The translations under genes and the position numbers were made by a program. Below are positions 44,847 through 54,639 of a DNA stretch of 64,000 nt, piece after piece; positions within the stretch are counted from its first letter, which is position 1; the number at the start of each line of letters is the position of its first letter. The stretch is from positions 62,001 to 126,000 of the forward strand of contig NZ_JBGCUE010000010.1 of NCBI RefSeq assembly GCF_041102575.1. Reading direction: 5' to 3'. The DNA comes from Tenuifilum sp. 4138str. Its GTDB lineage: Bacteria > Bacteroidota > Bacteroidia > Bacteroidales > Tenuifilaceae. Under the pieces are notes generated by a model. It saw only the letters and a list, made by a program, of their open reading frames with translations, had not been told where the DNA came from and ran no database searches.

Positions 44847-46130
44847 ATGAGAGTTCTGATGTTCGGTTGGGAGTTTCCCCCTCACATTACTGGAGGTTTA
44901 GGAACCGCTTGCTATGGACTTACCCGGGCATTGGCTAAACAGGGCACTGAAATTATTTTTGTTGTGCCCAAAGCTTTTGGCGATGAAGACCAGCGTAGGG
45001 TCCGCCTTGTTAGCGCCGAAGATATTGAGGTGTCGCACTCATCCAAAAACCTTGAAGAGTTCTGGAAACATATTAAATACCTAGAGATCAGTTCAAACAT
45101 AGTTCCCTATGTTGATCCTGAGGAATTTAGTAAAATTGTTGAGTACGCTGAAAACGAGAGCGTTGAATACAACATAAACACATTTAAAAGAAAATTTAAG
45201 TTCACAGGAAAGTACGGCCCTAACCTAATGACCGAGGTTACCCGCTATGCAATTACTGCTGCATCGGTGGCTTGGCGGGAAACGTTTGATGTAATTCATG
45301 CTCACGACTGGCTTACCTACCCTGCTGGCATTGCAGCCAAAATGGTATCGGGAAAACCCTTGGTTGTTCACGTTCACGCAACCGAATTCGACCGCAGTGG
45401 CGAGAATGTAAATCAAGCGGTTTACGATATTGAGCGCCGAGGCATGGAAGTTGCCGACATGGTTGTTACCGTTAGCAACCTAACCCGTAACATCGTGATA
45501 AACCGTTATGGTATTCCCGAACATAAGGTGGTAACAGTTCACAACGCCGTTCATTTTAAGGGTGATATAGAGCAAGAATTTGAGCGAGGGGTTGATGAAA
45601 AAGTGGTTACATTCCTAGGAAGGGTTACTTTTCAAAAAGGCCCCGACTACTTTGTGGAGGCGGCCAACAAGGTGCTCAAACGCACCCAAAATGTTAGGTT
45701 TGTTATGGCTGGCAGCGGCGATATGCTAAACCGAATGATAAGGCGTGTTGCGCAACTTGGCATTGCCCCAAGGTTTCACTTTACAGGCTTCCTCAAGGGA
45801 AACGAGGTAAATCAAATGTTCCAGCTATCGGACGTTTATGTTATGCCATCGGTATCGGAACCATTTGGGATAAGCCCGCTTGAGGCCATGCGTTCAAGCG
45901 TTCCGGTTATTATATCTAAACAATCGGGTGTTGCCGAGGTGCTTAAGTATGCCATTAAGGTCGATTTTTGGGATATCGATGCCCTTGCCGACAGTATTTA
46001 CGGGCTACTCCACTACCAAGCCCTTTCAAACTTCTTTATCAAATACGGACAGGAGGAGGTTAACAGCCTTAAGTGGGATGGTGCAGCCACCAAGATTATT
46101 GAAATATACAACAAACTAGCTAACAGGTAA
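44847..46130 (+). CDS. Glycosyltransferase family 4, glycogen/maltodextrin-associated
   Basis: A two-domain GT-B protein of 427 residues. The N-terminal MRVLMFGWEFPPHITGGLGTACYGL and FDVIHAHDWLTYPAG, and the C-terminal VVTFLGRVTFQKGPDYFVEA and PSVSEPFGISPLEAMRSSVPVI (the E...E nucleotide-sugar signature) place it in GT4. The frame is open further upstream inside the debranching gene, but the ATG 1 bp after that gene's stop gives the family's normal start. It may elongate or prime glucan chains; donor and acceptor cannot be read. A debranching-GT4-GH57 neighbourhood also occurs in Bacteroides as far as I recall. Confidence 0.88.
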   Translation: MRVLMFGWEFPPHITGGLGTACYGLTRALAKQGTEIIFVVPKAFGDEDQRRVRLVSAEDIEVSHSSKNLEEFWKHIKYLEISSNIVPYVDPEEFSKIVEYAENESVEYNINTFKRKFKFTGKYGPNLMTEVTRYAITAASVAWRETFDVIHAHDWLTYPAGIAAKMVSGKPLVVHVHATEFDRSGENVNQAVYDIERRGMEVADMVVTVSNLTRNIVINRYGIPEHKVVTVHNAVHFKGDIEQEFERGVDEKVVTFLGRVTFQKGPDYFVEAANKVLKRTQNVRFVMAGSGDMLNRMIRRVAQLGIAPRFHFTGFLKGNEVNQMFQLSDVYVMPSVSEPFGISPLEAMRSSVPVIISKQSGVAEVLKYAIKVDFWDIDALADSIYGLLHYQALSNFFIKYGQEEVNSLKWDGAATKIIEIYNKLANR

Positions 46131-46141
46131 ATTGGAATACT

Positions 46142-47743
46142 ATGAAGACCATTTGCTTTTACTTCCAGGTTCATCAACCTTTCAGGTTGCGTAGGTATCG
46201 CTTTTTCGATATCGGAAAAAACCATAATTACTTTGACGAGTTTGCCAATAGGTCGATAATGCGAAAGGTTGCCGAGAAATGCTACCTACCTACCAACAAG
46301 CTGATGCTGGACCTCATAAAAGAATACGGTTCAAGGTTTAAAATATCCTACTCCATTTCTGGTACTGCGCTCGACCAGTTTGAGATGTATGCTCCCGATG
46401 TGCTTGAAACATTCCAGAAGCTAGCCAAAACCGGTAGTGTTGAGTTTTTGGCTGAAACATACTCGCACTCCCTATCGGCCTTAAAAAGCAGGGAGGAGCT
46501 TACTCGCCAGGTAAAGGCGCAAATGGCTAAGGTTGAAAATCTTATTGGGTATAAGCCCAAAAGTTTCCGTAATACAGAGCTCATATATTCCGATGAGATA
46601 GGTGCAATGGTCGCCGACCTGGGTTTCAACACCATGCTAACCGAGGGCGCTAAACACATCCTGGGTTGGAAGAGCTCAAACTTTGTTTACTCCAATGCCA
46701 TCAACCCAAAACTTCGATTACTACTAAAGAACTTTAGGCTAAGCGATGATATCGCCTTTAGGTTCTCCAACCGCGACTGGAGCGAATGGCCACTTACAAC
46801 CGAAAAGTACGTGCACTGGTTGAATAATATCAACCCAAATGAGGAAATTGTAAACCTTTTCATGGATTACGAAACCTTTGGTGAGCACCAGTGGGCTGAA
46901 ACTGGTATTTTCGACTTTATGCGTGCTTTACCCGGTAGGGTTTTTGCCAATACCAACTTTGAATTTCTTACCCCCTCGGAGGCTGCCCAAAAACATCAAC
47001 CCGTAGCATTACTTCACGTGCCACATCCTATTTCTTGGGCCGATGAGGAACGTGACCTTACGGCATGGCTTGGTAACGAGTTACAGGATAGCGCCTTTAA
47101 TGAGCTTTACAACCTTGCCGATATGGTTGAAAAAATTGACGACCCTAACATCAAGCGCGACTGGCTTTACCTGCAAACCAGCGACCACTTCTACTACATG
47201 TGTACCAAATGGTTTAGCGATGGCGACGTTCATAAATACTTTAATCCATACGACACCCCCTACGAGGCGTTCATCAACTTTATGAATGTTCTTAGCGACT
47301 TTACCATCAGGCTTAAAAGTAAACTAATTGAAGAACCAGCAGAAGTTGAAAAGGTTGAGGATCCTGAACAGGCCGTTAAGCTCATTGAGATGTATCAGGA
47401 AAAAATTAATGAGTTACAATCCAAGCTAAAAACCACCAAGGTTAAATCATCTGCTAAAGAAACTGCTAAGTCCAGATCCACCAAAAAGGCAACTGCAACC
47501 AAAACTGCTGCTAAAAAAACTACAGAAAAAACTGCAAAGGCTAGCTCTAAACCGAGCAAAACCATTGCTAAAACAAAGAAGGTAGAGCCTGACGAAAAAG
47601 ATAAGAAAGTTAAGGCATCAACCCCAAATGCTAAGCCAACCTCGGCTAAGGGTAAAGCACCGGCGGCTAAAACAAAAGCAGTAAAGGAAAAGAAAGAGAC
47701 TTCGGCCACAAAAAAAACAACCGGAAAAAGTAAAACTAAATAA
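46142..47743 (+). CDS. GH57 alpha-amylase-like enzyme with lysine-rich C-terminal tail
   Basis: The catalytic part (about residues 1-400) fits GH57: FYFQVHQPFRLRRY at the start, the nucleophile region KSFRNTELIYSDEIG (E146 likely), the acid/base region NLFMDYETFGEHQ, and DLTAWLGNELQDSAF. GH57 members hydrolyse or transfer alpha-1,4-glucans; some act as branching enzymes. A helical segment (about 405-432) then leads to 101 residues (433-533) of very simple composition, about one third lysine with Ala, Thr and Ser, like histone H1 or AlgP tails. The tail is in frame with no sign of frameshift and ends just before the fusion gene. What it binds is unknown. Confidence 0.85.
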   Translation: MKTICFYFQVHQPFRLRRYRFFDIGKNHNYFDEFANRSIMRKVAEKCYLPTNKLMLDLIKEYGSRFKISYSISGTALDQFEMYAPDVLETFQKLAKTGSVEFLAETYSHSLSALKSREELTRQVKAQMAKVENLIGYKPKSFRNTELIYSDEIGAMVADLGFNTMLTEGAKHILGWKSSNFVYSNAINPKLRLLLKNFRLSDDIAFRFSNRDWSEWPLTTEKYVHWLNNINPNEEIVNLFMDYETFGEHQWAETGIFDFMRALPGRVFANTNFEFLTPSEAAQKHQPVALLHVPHPISWADEERDLTAWLGNELQDSAFNELYNLADMVEKIDDPNIKRDWLYLQTSDHFYYMCTKWFSDGDVHKYFNPYDTPYEAFINFMNVLSDFTIRLKSKLIEEPAEVEKVEDPEQAVKLIEMYQEKINELQSKLKTTKVKSSAKETAKSRSTKKATATKTAAKKTTEKTAKASSKPSKTIAKTKKVEPDEKDKKVKASTPNAKPTSAKGKAPAAKTKAVKEKKETSATKKTTGKSKTK

Positions 47744-47754
47744 AGGTTCAGTGT

Positions 47755-50700
47755 ATGAAGGAAAAATTACTGAAGCCCGACTACCTATTTGAGGTAAGCT
47801 GGGAGGTTTGTAACAAGGTAGGTGGAATCCACACTGTTGTTTCCACTAAGGCTTCGTTGCTGGAGAATGAACTTAAAAATAACTACATAACCATTGGGCC
47901 CGACATAATTAAGGACACCGAACATAACTTTGAGTTTATTGAGGATCCAAATCTCTTTAAAGCTTGGAGAAACCAAGCTTTATCCGAAGGGATTTCGGTA
48001 AGAGTGGGACGATGGAATATACCGTGTAAACCGGTTGCAATACTGGTGAACTTTTCAGGGCTAATATCACATAAGGATGAGATTTTTAAACTGCTTTGGG
48101 AACGTTTTAAACTCGATTCAATTACCGGACAATGGGACTACATTGAGCCAGCACTTTTTGGTTACGCAGCCGGGAAAGTAATTGAGAGTTTCACAAACTT
48201 CAACCTTAGCCTACGTCACAGAGTGGTAGCCCAATTCCATGAGTGGATGACTGGAACCGGATTGCTATACCTGAAACAAAACATGCCCCAAATAGGGACA
48301 GTATTTACCACCCACGCTACAGTTTTGGGCCGCAGCATTGCGGGCAACGGTATTCCGCTTTACAGCAATATTGACAAGTATAACACCGATCATAAAGCCA
48401 AGGAATTTAACGTTGTTGCCAAACACTCCCTTGAATCGATTGCTGCCAAGGAAGCCGACTGCTTTACCACAGTAAGTGAAATTACAGCTCAGGAATGCAA
48501 GTATTTTCTTGGTAATGAGGTTGATCTTATCACCCCAAACGGTTTCGATGGCTCCTTTATTCCTAAACCCGAAGAGGAATTTAAACTTAGGAAGCTTGAA
48601 GGAAAGATTAAGTTTTACGAGGTTGCCGAGGCTATGCTATCGCACGATGTGGCAAAGGATAGCTTAGTAATTGGCATTAGCGGCCGCTACGAGTTCAAGA
48701 ATAAAGGTATTGATGTTTTCCTGGAAGCGCTAGCAAAGCTAAATCGTGAAAATAACCTTGAAAAAGAGGTGCTTGCATTCCTATTAATTCCCGCAGGACA
48801 CCACGGCCCTAGGAAGGATGTATTCCATAACCTACGCGATGCCAAGGAAAGCGATAGCTACATCATTCTTGATGATACACACGTTACGCACTACCTAAAC
48901 GACCCTGAATCCGAGATTATACTAAAACGGATTCGAGCACTCGGACTAAACAACGCTTCAACCGATAAGGTTAAAGTATTCTGGGTTCCATGTTACCTCA
49001 ACGGAAACGATGGAATATTTAACAAACCATACTACGACTTACTTATTGGTATGGATATCACTGTTTTCCCATCGTACTATGAACCTTGGGGTTACACTCC
49101 ACTTGAAAGTTTGGCCTTTAGAGTTCCTACAATCACAACAACCCTGGCGGGTTTTGGCGATTGGATTAATAAGCATTACAATAACCCCAAGGATGCCATA
49201 AGAATAATTCACCGCACCGACGATAACGACCCCGAAGTGGTTGAGCAAATTGCATTAACCATCGATTACAATATAAAACTCGACAACAATAAGAAGCTGA
49301 ATCTTGCCCATAATGCTGACGAGATATCGCGGGTTGCCCTTTGGGAAAACTTTATTGACTACTACTTCCAAGCTTACGATAAAGCACTTAAGGTAGTTGG
49401 CGACCGCACGCAAATGTACATGGAGGTTGAACGGCAAGAGGTATTGCCAACAGTTGAACGGAAATTCAAACAGTATCAACCCAACTGGGTTAGGTTGATA
49501 ATCCAAAAACGTTTGCCCGAAAAGCTAAAACCCCTCGATGAGATTTCACGTAACCTTTGGTGGTCATGGAATACTGACTCAAAGGAAATATTTGAATCTA
49601 TTGACAAGGACCTTTGGGATCAGTGCGAGCATAACCCCATTCAGTTTCTCGAAAGGATAAGTTTACCCCGCTTTCAGGAACTTGAGAACGACACAGCGTT
49701 TGTGGATAAACTCCAATCGGTTTACCTGAGGTTTACCTCTTACATGATGAAACGCTATGAACGGAAAGGTCCCCGAATTGCATACTTCAGCATGGAGTTT
49801 GGCTTACATAGCTCCCTTAAACTTTACTCGGGAGGCTTGGGTGTGTTGGCTGGCGACTACCTGAAAGAAGCTTCGGATCGCAATGTTGATATGGTTGGTA
49901 TCGGACTTTTATACCGGTATGGATATTTCACTCAAAACCTTTCAGCATCGGGCCAACAGGTTGCTGTTTACGATCAGCAAAACTTTACCCAGAGTGTTGC
50001 TACTCCTGTGCGTAACGAAAACGGCAAGTGGATCACTGTTAAGGTGGCATTTCCCGGACGCGATGTTTACGCCCGGGTATGGAAGGTTGAAGTTGGCAGA
50101 ACCGACCTTTACCTTTTGGATACTGACTTTGAGGATAACCAACCCCTTGACCGTACCATCACTCACCACCTTTACGGTGGCGACCTGGAGAACCGGTTTA
50201 AACAGGAAATGATTCTTGGCATAGCCGGCATACGAGCCTTGAACGAATTAGGAATTACCCCCGATATTTACCATATAAACGAGGGTCATGCCGCATTTAT
50301 CGGGCTGGAACGTTTACGCCGTTACATCCAAGAAGAAAAACTATCGTTTCCTGAAGCTTTGGAACTTGTTAGAGCATCGAGCCTTTTCACTACCCACACC
50401 CCTGTCCCTGCCGGCCACGATGCCTTCCCTGAAGAATTAGTCCGAACCTACATGGCTCATTACCCTGAAAGGTTAAAAATAAGCTGGGATCAATTCATGG
50501 ATTTAGGCCGAATGAGTCCTGGTGATTCAACTGAACGATTTTCAATGAGCCATTTGGCTATAAAGCTCTCGCAAGAAGTTAACGGGGTTAGCTGGCTCCA
50601 TGGTGAGGTTAGCCGAAAAATGTTTGCCGGCATGTGGCCCTGCTACTTCCCCAATGAACTTCATATAAGCTATGTAACTAACGGGGTTCACTTCCCTACA

Positions 50701-52008
50701 TGGACTGCCCGTGAATGGAAAGCAATACTGGAAGATAGCTCTGACAGCTCTGAATTGGGTTACACACTTCCTAACTGGAGCGCTATTGAGAACTTGCCCG
50801 ATAATAAAATATGGGATATTCGGAACAAACTAAGGAAACGCCTTGTCAAGCTAATTAACAAGCGGTTAAATAATCCGAACCTGGTTAGGTTTGAAAGCCC
50901 ACGTCAGGTTATTGAGATACAAGAAAAGCTGAACGACAAGATACTTACCCTTGGTTTTGCCCGCCGATTTGCCACCTACAAAAGGGCATGGTTGCTATTT
51001 AAGGATCAGGACAGGTTAGCGGAACTAGTCAACAACCCCCAACGACCTGTTCAAATCTTTTTTGCTGGTAAAGCCCACCCACACGATAAAGCCGGCCAGG
51101 ATTTAATCAAGAAGATTATTGAAATATCCAAGCAACCACGTTTCCTTGGCAGAATAATCTTCCTGCAAAACTACGATATGGAACTGGCCCGACGCATGGT
51201 ACAAGGTGTTGATGTTTGGCTTAACACCCCCACCCGTCCCATGGAAGCTTCAGGAACTAGCGGTCAAAAGGCCGTAATGAATGGAGTGCTTCACTTTAGC
51301 GTTCTGGATGGATGGTGGGTTGAAGGCTACCGCGAGAATGCCGGTTGGGCACTACCAATGGAACCCACATACCCCCAAGAGGAGTTCCAGGACGAACTCG
51401 ATGCTGAACTCATCTATACCATGCTTGAGAATGAGGTTGTACCCGCATTCTATGAGCGCACCGCCGACGATGTCCCTCAAAAGTGGATTTCGTTTATCAA
51501 AAAGTCCATGACCCAAGTGGCATCGAACTTTACAACTCTTAGAATGATAAACGACTACCAAAACCGGTTTTACAACAAGCTTTACTATAGGTTTAATGAG
51601 CTATCCGAGAACGATTTTGAGGAAGCCAAACAGATTTCCGCATGGAAACGCCGCATTACTCGTAGCTGGGACGAGATTGAAGTGATACGGGTTAAACAGT
51701 TTGACATGAACCGTGAACCCATATTACTGGGTAATGAGTATGAGGCTGAAGTTGTTCTCGATTTGGGATCACTTGCCCCCGATGAAATAGGGGTAGAGCT
51801 TGTGGTTGCCGACCTTATTGAGAACCAACAAGTAACCGTTAAGCGTGTTCATGAATTTGAACTTGCTGGAATTGAAGGCTCAAGAGCTACTTTCCGGTTA
51901 AAACTGATCCCCGTTGAACCCGGTGCGTTTGAGTGTGGTATTAGAATATTCCCCAAAAACCCACTACTGCCCCACCGCATGGATTTTTGCTTGGTTCGAT
52001 GGATATAA
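47755..52008 (+). CDS. Fused GT3 glycogen synthase and GT35 alpha-glucan phosphorylase
   Basis: The 1417 residues contain two complete enzymes with opposite reactions. Residues about 1-575 are a GT3 (eukaryote-like) glycogen synthase: FEVSWEVCNKVGGIHTVVSTKA at the start, QFHEWMTGTGLLYLK, TTHATVLGRSIAGNG and SYYEPWGYTPLESLAF. Residues about 590-1417 are a short-type glucan phosphorylase: a DUF3417-like segment (LWWSWNTDSKEIF), YFSMEFGLHSSLKLYSGGLGVLAGD, NGVHFPTWTAREW, and EASGTSGQKAVMNG with the PLP lysine at K1172. No stop or frameshift separates them. It is the last gene of the glycogen cluster. Confidence 0.93.
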   Translation: MKEKLLKPDYLFEVSWEVCNKVGGIHTVVSTKASLLENELKNNYITIGPDIIKDTEHNFEFIEDPNLFKAWRNQALSEGISVRVGRWNIPCKPVAILVNFSGLISHKDEIFKLLWERFKLDSITGQWDYIEPALFGYAAGKVIESFTNFNLSLRHRVVAQFHEWMTGTGLLYLKQNMPQIGTVFTTHATVLGRSIAGNGIPLYSNIDKYNTDHKAKEFNVVAKHSLESIAAKEADCFTTVSEITAQECKYFLGNEVDLITPNGFDGSFIPKPEEEFKLRKLEGKIKFYEVAEAMLSHDVAKDSLVIGISGRYEFKNKGIDVFLEALAKLNRENNLEKEVLAFLLIPAGHHGPRKDVFHNLRDAKESDSYIILDDTHVTHYLNDPESEIILKRIRALGLNNASTDKVKVFWVPCYLNGNDGIFNKPYYDLLIGMDITVFPSYYEPWGYTPLESLAFRVPTITTTLAGFGDWINKHYNNPKDAIRIIHRTDDNDPEVVEQIALTIDYNIKLDNNKKLNLAHNADEISRVALWENFIDYYFQAYDKALKVVGDRTQMYMEVERQEVLPTVERKFKQYQPNWVRLIIQKRLPEKLKPLDEISRNLWWSWNTDSKEIFESIDKDLWDQCEHNPIQFLERISLPRFQELENDTAFVDKLQSVYLRFTSYMMKRYERKGPRIAYFSMEFGLHSSLKLYSGGLGVLAGDYLKEASDRNVDMVGIGLLYRYGYFTQNLSASGQQVAVYDQQNFTQSVATPVRNENGKWITVKVAFPGRDVYARVWKVEVGRTDLYLLDTDFEDNQPLDRTITHHLYGGDLENRFKQEMILGIAGIRALNELGITPDIYHINEGHAAFIGLERLRRYIQEEKLSFPEALELVRASSLFTTHTPVPAGHDAFPEELVRTYMAHYPERLKISWDQFMDLGRMSPGDSTERFSMSHLAIKLSQEVNGVSWLHGEVSRKMFAGMWPCYFPNELHISYVTNGVHFPTWTAREWKAILEDSSDSSELGYTLPNWSAIENLPDNKIWDIRNKLRKRLVKLINKRLNNPNLVRFESPRQVIEIQEKLNDKILTLGFARRFATYKRAWLLFKDQDRLAELVNNPQRPVQIFFAGKAHPHDKAGQDLIKKIIEISKQPRFLGRIIFLQNYDMELARRMVQGVDVWLNTPTRPMEASGTSGQKAVMNGVLHFSVLDGWWVEGYRENAGWALPMEPTYPQEEFQDELDAELIYTMLENEVVPAFYERTADDVPQKWISFIKKSMTQVASNFTTLRMINDYQNRFYNKLYYRFNELSENDFEEAKQISAWKRRITRSWDEIEVIRVKQFDMNREPILLGNEYEAEVVLDLGSLAPDEIGVELVVADLIENQQVTVKRVHEFELAGIEGSRATFRLKLIPVEPGAFECGIRIFPKNPLLPHRMDFCLVRWI

Positions 52009-52023
52009 TGGAAAAAACGCATT

Positions 52024-52055
52024 GGGGAAAAGGTTAATGCAAGCCTTTTCCCCTT
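52024..52055 (+). terminator. Hairpin after the glycogen cluster
   Basis: A perfect 10-bp stem (GGGGAAAAGG / CCTTTTCCCC) with a 10-nt loop lies 16 nt past the stop. The T-run is short, so termination may be partial. Confidence 0.5.
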
Positions 52056-52184
52056 ACCAAAAGTTTACGTCGGTTCGTCAATGCTTTTTATACTTTAGTC
52101 AACAAGAAAAATATCATGAACAATAATATTACTTTGAAACAATAAATTTTTGCAAATTAGCATGTGAGTAAGCACAAGCCCAAC

Positions 52185-53174
52185 ATGATTATTATTCAAC
52201 GTCCAAATCAAACGCGCCGCAAGGAATTAGCACTTACCTTAGGCTTTTTTGATGGCGTTCACCTTGGACACCGCGAGCTAATCCAAACAGTAGCTCACGA
52301 TGCTGAAATCATGGGTTTGGAATCGGCTGTGCTAACTTTCTGGCCACACCCCAGACTTGTCCTCCATAAAGATCCTGAGAAACTTCGTTTCCTTAACACG
52401 CTTAACGAGAAAGCTAAAATAATTGCCAAGTTTGGAATAGACTATTTTATTGTTCAGGAATTTTCCCGGGATTTTTTCAATTTGGATGCCACCGATTTCA
52501 TCAAATTGCTGGTTTACGAATATAAGGTTAAGCATTTTGTTATTGGTGCCGATCATCGCTTTGGGAAAGGAGGATCGGGCGATTCAGACCTTTTGAATAA
52601 ACTTTCCGGCGAAATGGGTTTCACCGTGAAAGTGATCCCCTCGCAAAAAATTGAAGGAATTGATGTAAGCTCCACAAAGATACGCGAAGCGCTCCTAACT
52701 GGAAACCTTGAGCTGGCAAACCAGATGCTGGGTTACCCATACCTTATAACCGGTGCTGTTCAATCCGGCAATCAGCTTGGACGAAGAATCGGTTTCCCCA
52801 CTGCCAACATTCGTCCTAACGATCCACTTAAACTTATTCCCAAGGAAGGGGTATATGCAGTGGTTGTTAACGCCAACGACACCATTTACAAGGGAATGCT
52901 TAACATCGGTTTTAGACCAACAGTTGGAACTGACAACAAGCAAACCATTGAAGTAAACATTTTCGATTTTGAGGAAGACCTTTACAATTCAGGCATTGAG
53001 GTTGCCCTTGTCGCCCGGTTACGGGACGAAAAACGTTTTGCCTCCGTTGAGCACTTGAAAGAGCAACTTGTTATTGATAAACAGAATGCCCTGGAAGCCT
53101 TAAAGAACGAAAAAGTTGAACGTTATCAAAACTTATTCCTAACTTTACGGCCCGAAAGGAATAATAACCAATAA
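52185..53174 (+). CDS. ribF: Bifunctional riboflavin kinase/FAD synthetase
   Basis: It phosphorylates riboflavin to FMN and adenylylates FMN to FAD. The N-terminal FAD-synthetase part has [28 protein letters not shown]-like and the [25 protein letters not shown] segment; the C-terminal kinase part has [32 protein letters not shown] and [12 protein letters not shown] start at an ATG that puts the GFFDGVH motif about 20 residues from the N-terminus, as usual; a GTG seven codons upstream is possible. ahcY follows after 11 bp. Confidence 0.95.
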   Translation: MIIIQRPNQTRRKELALTLGFFDGVHLGHRELIQTVAHDAEIMGLESAVLTFWPHPRLVLHKDPEKLRFLNTLNEKAKIIAKFGIDYFIVQEFSRDFFNLDATDFIKLLVYEYKVKHFVIGADHRFGKGGSGDSDLLNKLSGEMGFTVKVIPSQKIEGIDVSSTKIREALLTGNLELANQMLGYPYLITGAVQSGNQLGRRIGFPTANIRPNDPLKLIPKEGVYAVVVNANDTIYKGMLNIGFRPTVGTDNKQTIEVNIFDFEEDLYNSGIEVALVARLRDEKRFASVEHLKEQLVIDKQNALEALKNEKVERYQNLFLTLRPERNNNQ

Positions 53175-53185
53175 AATCAATATTA

Positions 53186-54604
53186 ATGGAACAAGTAATT
53201 CAGGCTACCTTACCCTACAAGGTTAAGGATATCGCATTGGCAGAATGGGGAAGGAAAGAAATCACTATTGCCGAAAAGGAAATGCCGGGACTAATGTCGC
53301 TTCGTAAGAAGTACGGTCCTCACAAGCCCCTTAAAGGGGCACGCATTACCGGTTCGCTCCACATGACCATACAAACCGCTGTACTTATTGAAACCCTTGT
53401 AGAACTGGGAGCACAGGTTCGTTGGGCAAGCTGCAACATTTTCTCAACTCAGGATCATGCTGCAGCAGCCATAGCAGCTGCAGGCATACCTGTATTTGCA
53501 TGGAAAGGAGAAACCCTTGAAGAGTACTGGTGGTGTACCGCGCAGGCTCTTTCGTTCCCCGAAGGTAAAGGCCCAAACCTCATTGTTGACGATGGTGGCG
53601 ATGCTACACTCCTTGTGCATTGGGGTTACAAAGCCGAGAACGACAAGTCGTTCCTGGATAGGGTGCCGTCGTCGCACGAAGAAAAGGTTATACTCTCACT
53701 ACTCAAAGATATTTTGGCTAAAGAGCCTAACAAGTGGCATAACCTGGTGAAGGAACTTAAAGGTGTTTCGGAAGAAACTACTACCGGGGTTCATCGCCTT
53801 TACCAAATGCTTGAACGTAAAGAGTTACTTATACCTGCCATAAATGTTAACGACTCGGTTACCAAGAGTAAGTTCGACAACCTTTATGGATGCCGCGAAT
53901 CGCTTGCCGATGGCATTAAGCGGGCAACCGATGTTATGATTGCCGGTAAGGTTGTTGTGGTATGCGGTTACGGCGATGTGGGAAAGGGTTGTGCACACAG
54001 CATGCGCTCCTACGGCGCCCGTGTGATAGTAACTGAAATTGATCCCATATGCGCCCTTCAGGCTGCCATGGAAGGTTTTGAGGTGAAAACCGTTGAGGAC
54101 ACTCTCGATGAGGGGAATATCTACGTTACCGCCACCGGCAACTGCGATGTTATTACCCTTGAACACATGCAACGCATGAAGGATCAAGCCATTGTTTGCA
54201 ATATCGGCCATTTTGACAACGAGATTCAAATGGATAGGCTCAACTCCCAAAAGGATGTTAAGCGCATCAATATTAAGCCACAGGTGGATCAGTACACATT
54301 CCCCGATGGCCACTCCATTTTTATCCTGGCCGAAGGCCGACTGGTTAACCTTGGCTGCGCCACAGGCCATCCCAGCTTTGTGATGAGCAACAGTTTCTCC
54401 AACCAAACCCTTGCACAAATTGAGCTCTGGACTAAAAATCTACCCGTTGATGTGTACCGACTCCCCAAACACCTCGACGAGGAGGTTGCTCGCTTGCACC
54501 TTGAGCAAATTGGTGTTAAGCTTACCCAGTTGAGTTCAAAACAAGCGGAGTACATTGGTGTAAAACCCGAAGGGCCATACAAACCCGAACATTACCGTTA
54601 CTAA
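53186..54604 (+). CDS. ahcY: S-adenosylhomocysteine hydrolase
   Basis: It splits S-adenosylhomocysteine into adenosine and homocysteine using bound NAD, removing the inhibitor of methyltransferases. The 472 residues show the substrate regions [18 protein letters not shown] and [15 protein letters not shown], the NAD-binding [10 protein letters not shown] (about 261-270), [25 protein letters not shown] and the C-terminal [10 protein letters not shown] that reaches the neighbouring subunit. It forms a unit with ribF and has a strong terminator. Confidence 0.97.
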   Translation: MEQVIQATLPYKVKDIALAEWGRKEITIAEKEMPGLMSLRKKYGPHKPLKGARITGSLHMTIQTAVLIETLVELGAQVRWASCNIFSTQDHAAAAIAAAGIPVFAWKGETLEEYWWCTAQALSFPEGKGPNLIVDDGGDATLLVHWGYKAENDKSFLDRVPSSHEEKVILSLLKDILAKEPNKWHNLVKELKGVSEETTTGVHRLYQMLERKELLIPAINVNDSVTKSKFDNLYGCRESLADGIKRATDVMIAGKVVVVCGYGDVGKGCAHSMRSYGARVIVTEIDPICALQAAMEGFEVKTVEDTLDEGNIYVTATGNCDVITLEHMQRMKDQAIVCNIGHFDNEIQMDRLNSQKDVKRINIKPQVDQYTFPDGHSIFILAEGRLVNLGCATGHPSFVMSNSFSNQTLAQIELWTKNLPVDVYRLPKHLDEEVARLHLEQIGVKLTQLSSKQAEYIGVKPEGPYKPEHYRY

Positions 54605-54612
54605 ACAATAAG

Positions 54613-54639
54613 AACTGCCGGAAACCTCCGGCAGTTTTT
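54613..54639. terminator. Terminator between ahcY and queG
   Basis: A perfect 10-bp stem (AACTGCCGGA / TCCGGCAGTT) with a 4-nt loop is followed by five T. It ends one base before the stop codon of the convergent queG gene and may serve both. Confidence 0.9.

Noticed and set aside
47395-47709. Leftward 104-codon hydrophobic frame opposite the lysine-rich tail
   Set aside because: It is the reverse complement of a low-complexity Lys/Ala/Thr region, which always yields a Phe/Leu/Val-rich frame.
53175-53185. SAH or SAM riboswitch before ahcY
   Set aside because: The gap to ribF is 11 bp, too short for any known aptamer.
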